A model generated the notes under the pieces. That model was not told where the DNA came from. It was given only the letters and a program-made list of their open reading frames with translations, and searched no databases. Position numbers and translations under genes: made by a program. Below, in pieces: positions 31,343 to 31,884 of a stretch of DNA of 31,884 bases; within the stretch, counting starts at the first letter, position 1; every line of letters starts with the position of its first letter. Origin of the DNA: a virus; IMG/VR virus record IMGVR_UViG_3300013119_000118, positions 1 through 31,884 of that record; one strand, given 5' to 3'.

Positions 31343-31884
31343 ATGGCTTTCTACGACGACGAAGAAGGAATGGGAGATCCATCTAGTGCAATAGACTCTG
31401 AGGCAGAAGCTGAGAAAAAGCGAAAGGAATCAGCGCGAACTTCAGCACTACTTCAAGAACTACAAACCAATTTACAGAAAGTTCCTGAATTATCGAGTAG
31501 CCAGTGGTGGGATGTAGGTAATCCTGATTATGATAGTCTGAAAACAGTTCATGAAATTCGTCAAGTCATCAAAGTCACTAAAAGTGCTGTTCCAATAGAT
31601 GATGAAAAGCTGAAGATTCTGCGTGCAGCTCAGTCTCAGTCTCGTGAAATTAACATTCTTGCGAAGAAGTTACACCAAGACGCTACTGATGCGGCGAAAT
31701 CAGCAGAGGCCAAAGCAAAAAGCACTTCCCGCCGTCAAAATCTTAATTTTATGCCTTGGAACTGGGACGTAACAGAGGACGATGTGGAATCTGCAAGAAG
31801 AGCCGCCGACATCGCCGTTGAAAGGGCGAACGCTACATCAGGAGAGGCTTTATCTGAGTTTATTGCCGGCACTTTCCCCCCATT
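31343..31884 (+). CDS. Unidentified protein, 3' truncated by window edge (180 codons visible)
   Basis: The ATG at 31343 is preceded by GGAGGG about eight bases upstream and follows the LysM gene by 3 bp; the frame stays open to the right edge. The visible part starts MAFYDDEEGMGDPSSAIDSE and is rich in Ala, Lys, Glu and Gln, with helical or coiled-coil stretches (AEAEKKRKESARTSALLQEL, SREINILAKKLHQDATDAA). There is a Trp-rich segment FMPWNWDVTEDD. The place after a gp53-like gene suggests a baseplate or tail component. I do not recognise the family from this part. Confidence 0.65.
   Translation, partial: MAFYDDEEGMGDPSSAIDSEAEAEKKRKESARTSALLQELQTNLQKVPELSSSQWWDVGNPDYDSLKTVHEIRQVIKVTKSAVPIDDEKLKILRAAQSQSREINILAKKLHQDATDAAKSAEAKAKSTSRRQNLNFMPWNWDVTEDDVESARRAADIAVERANATSGEALSEFIAGTFPP

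Overview
The window is about 32 kb of a tailed, contractile-tail (myovirus) bacteriophage genome from the broad T4 superfamily. Every supported gene is on the plus strand, the genes are tightly packed, and nearly all of them encode virion or virion-assembly proteins. Recognisable T4-type core proteins are the large terminase (gp17), portal (gp20), prohead protease (gp21), scaffold (gp22), major capsid protein (gp23), neck and tail-completion proteins (gp14- and gp15-like), tail sheath (gp18), tail tube (gp19), a gp26-like baseplate hub assembly protein, a tape-measure-like protein and a gp53-like LysM baseplate protein. The proteins diverge strongly from T4 itself and resemble the distant T4-like phages of aquatic habitats. 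The host cannot be read from this window.

Layout. 1-929: 3' end of a repeat-rich fibre-like virion protein. 941-5245: terminase carrying two full inteins. 5255-8906: portal, then three small proteins of unknown function. 8967-10610: prohead protease carrying a third intein. 10603-11270: an unknown protein and a ribosomal protein bS21-like protein. 11311-15349: four more fibre-like or decoration-like virion proteins. 15419-18272: scaffold and major capsid protein. 18273-18513: terminator, then a strong sigma70-type promoter. 18514-19944: free-standing EDxHD (Vsr-like) homing endonuclease. 19988-22638: neck and tail-completion genes. 22748-27472: sheath, tube, gp26-like protein and a small overlapping gene. 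27563-31884: tape measure and baseplate genes, running off the right edge.

How it works together. The genes form a late morphogenesis cassette: prohead assembly (20, 21, 22, 23), DNA packaging (17), neck closure (14, 15), and tail and baseplate (18, 19, 26-like, tape measure, gp53-like). A short motif, ACTATTTA, recurs upstream of most gene groups and is a good candidate for this phage's late promoter element. Three rho-independent terminators split the cassette into transcription blocks.

The mobile content stands out. Three LAGLIDADG inteins sit in catalytic motifs of two essential enzymes, two of them only nine residues apart in the terminase, and a separate homing endonuclease has its own host-type promoter. 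The bS21-like gene among the head genes suggests the phage may modify host ribosomes late in infection.
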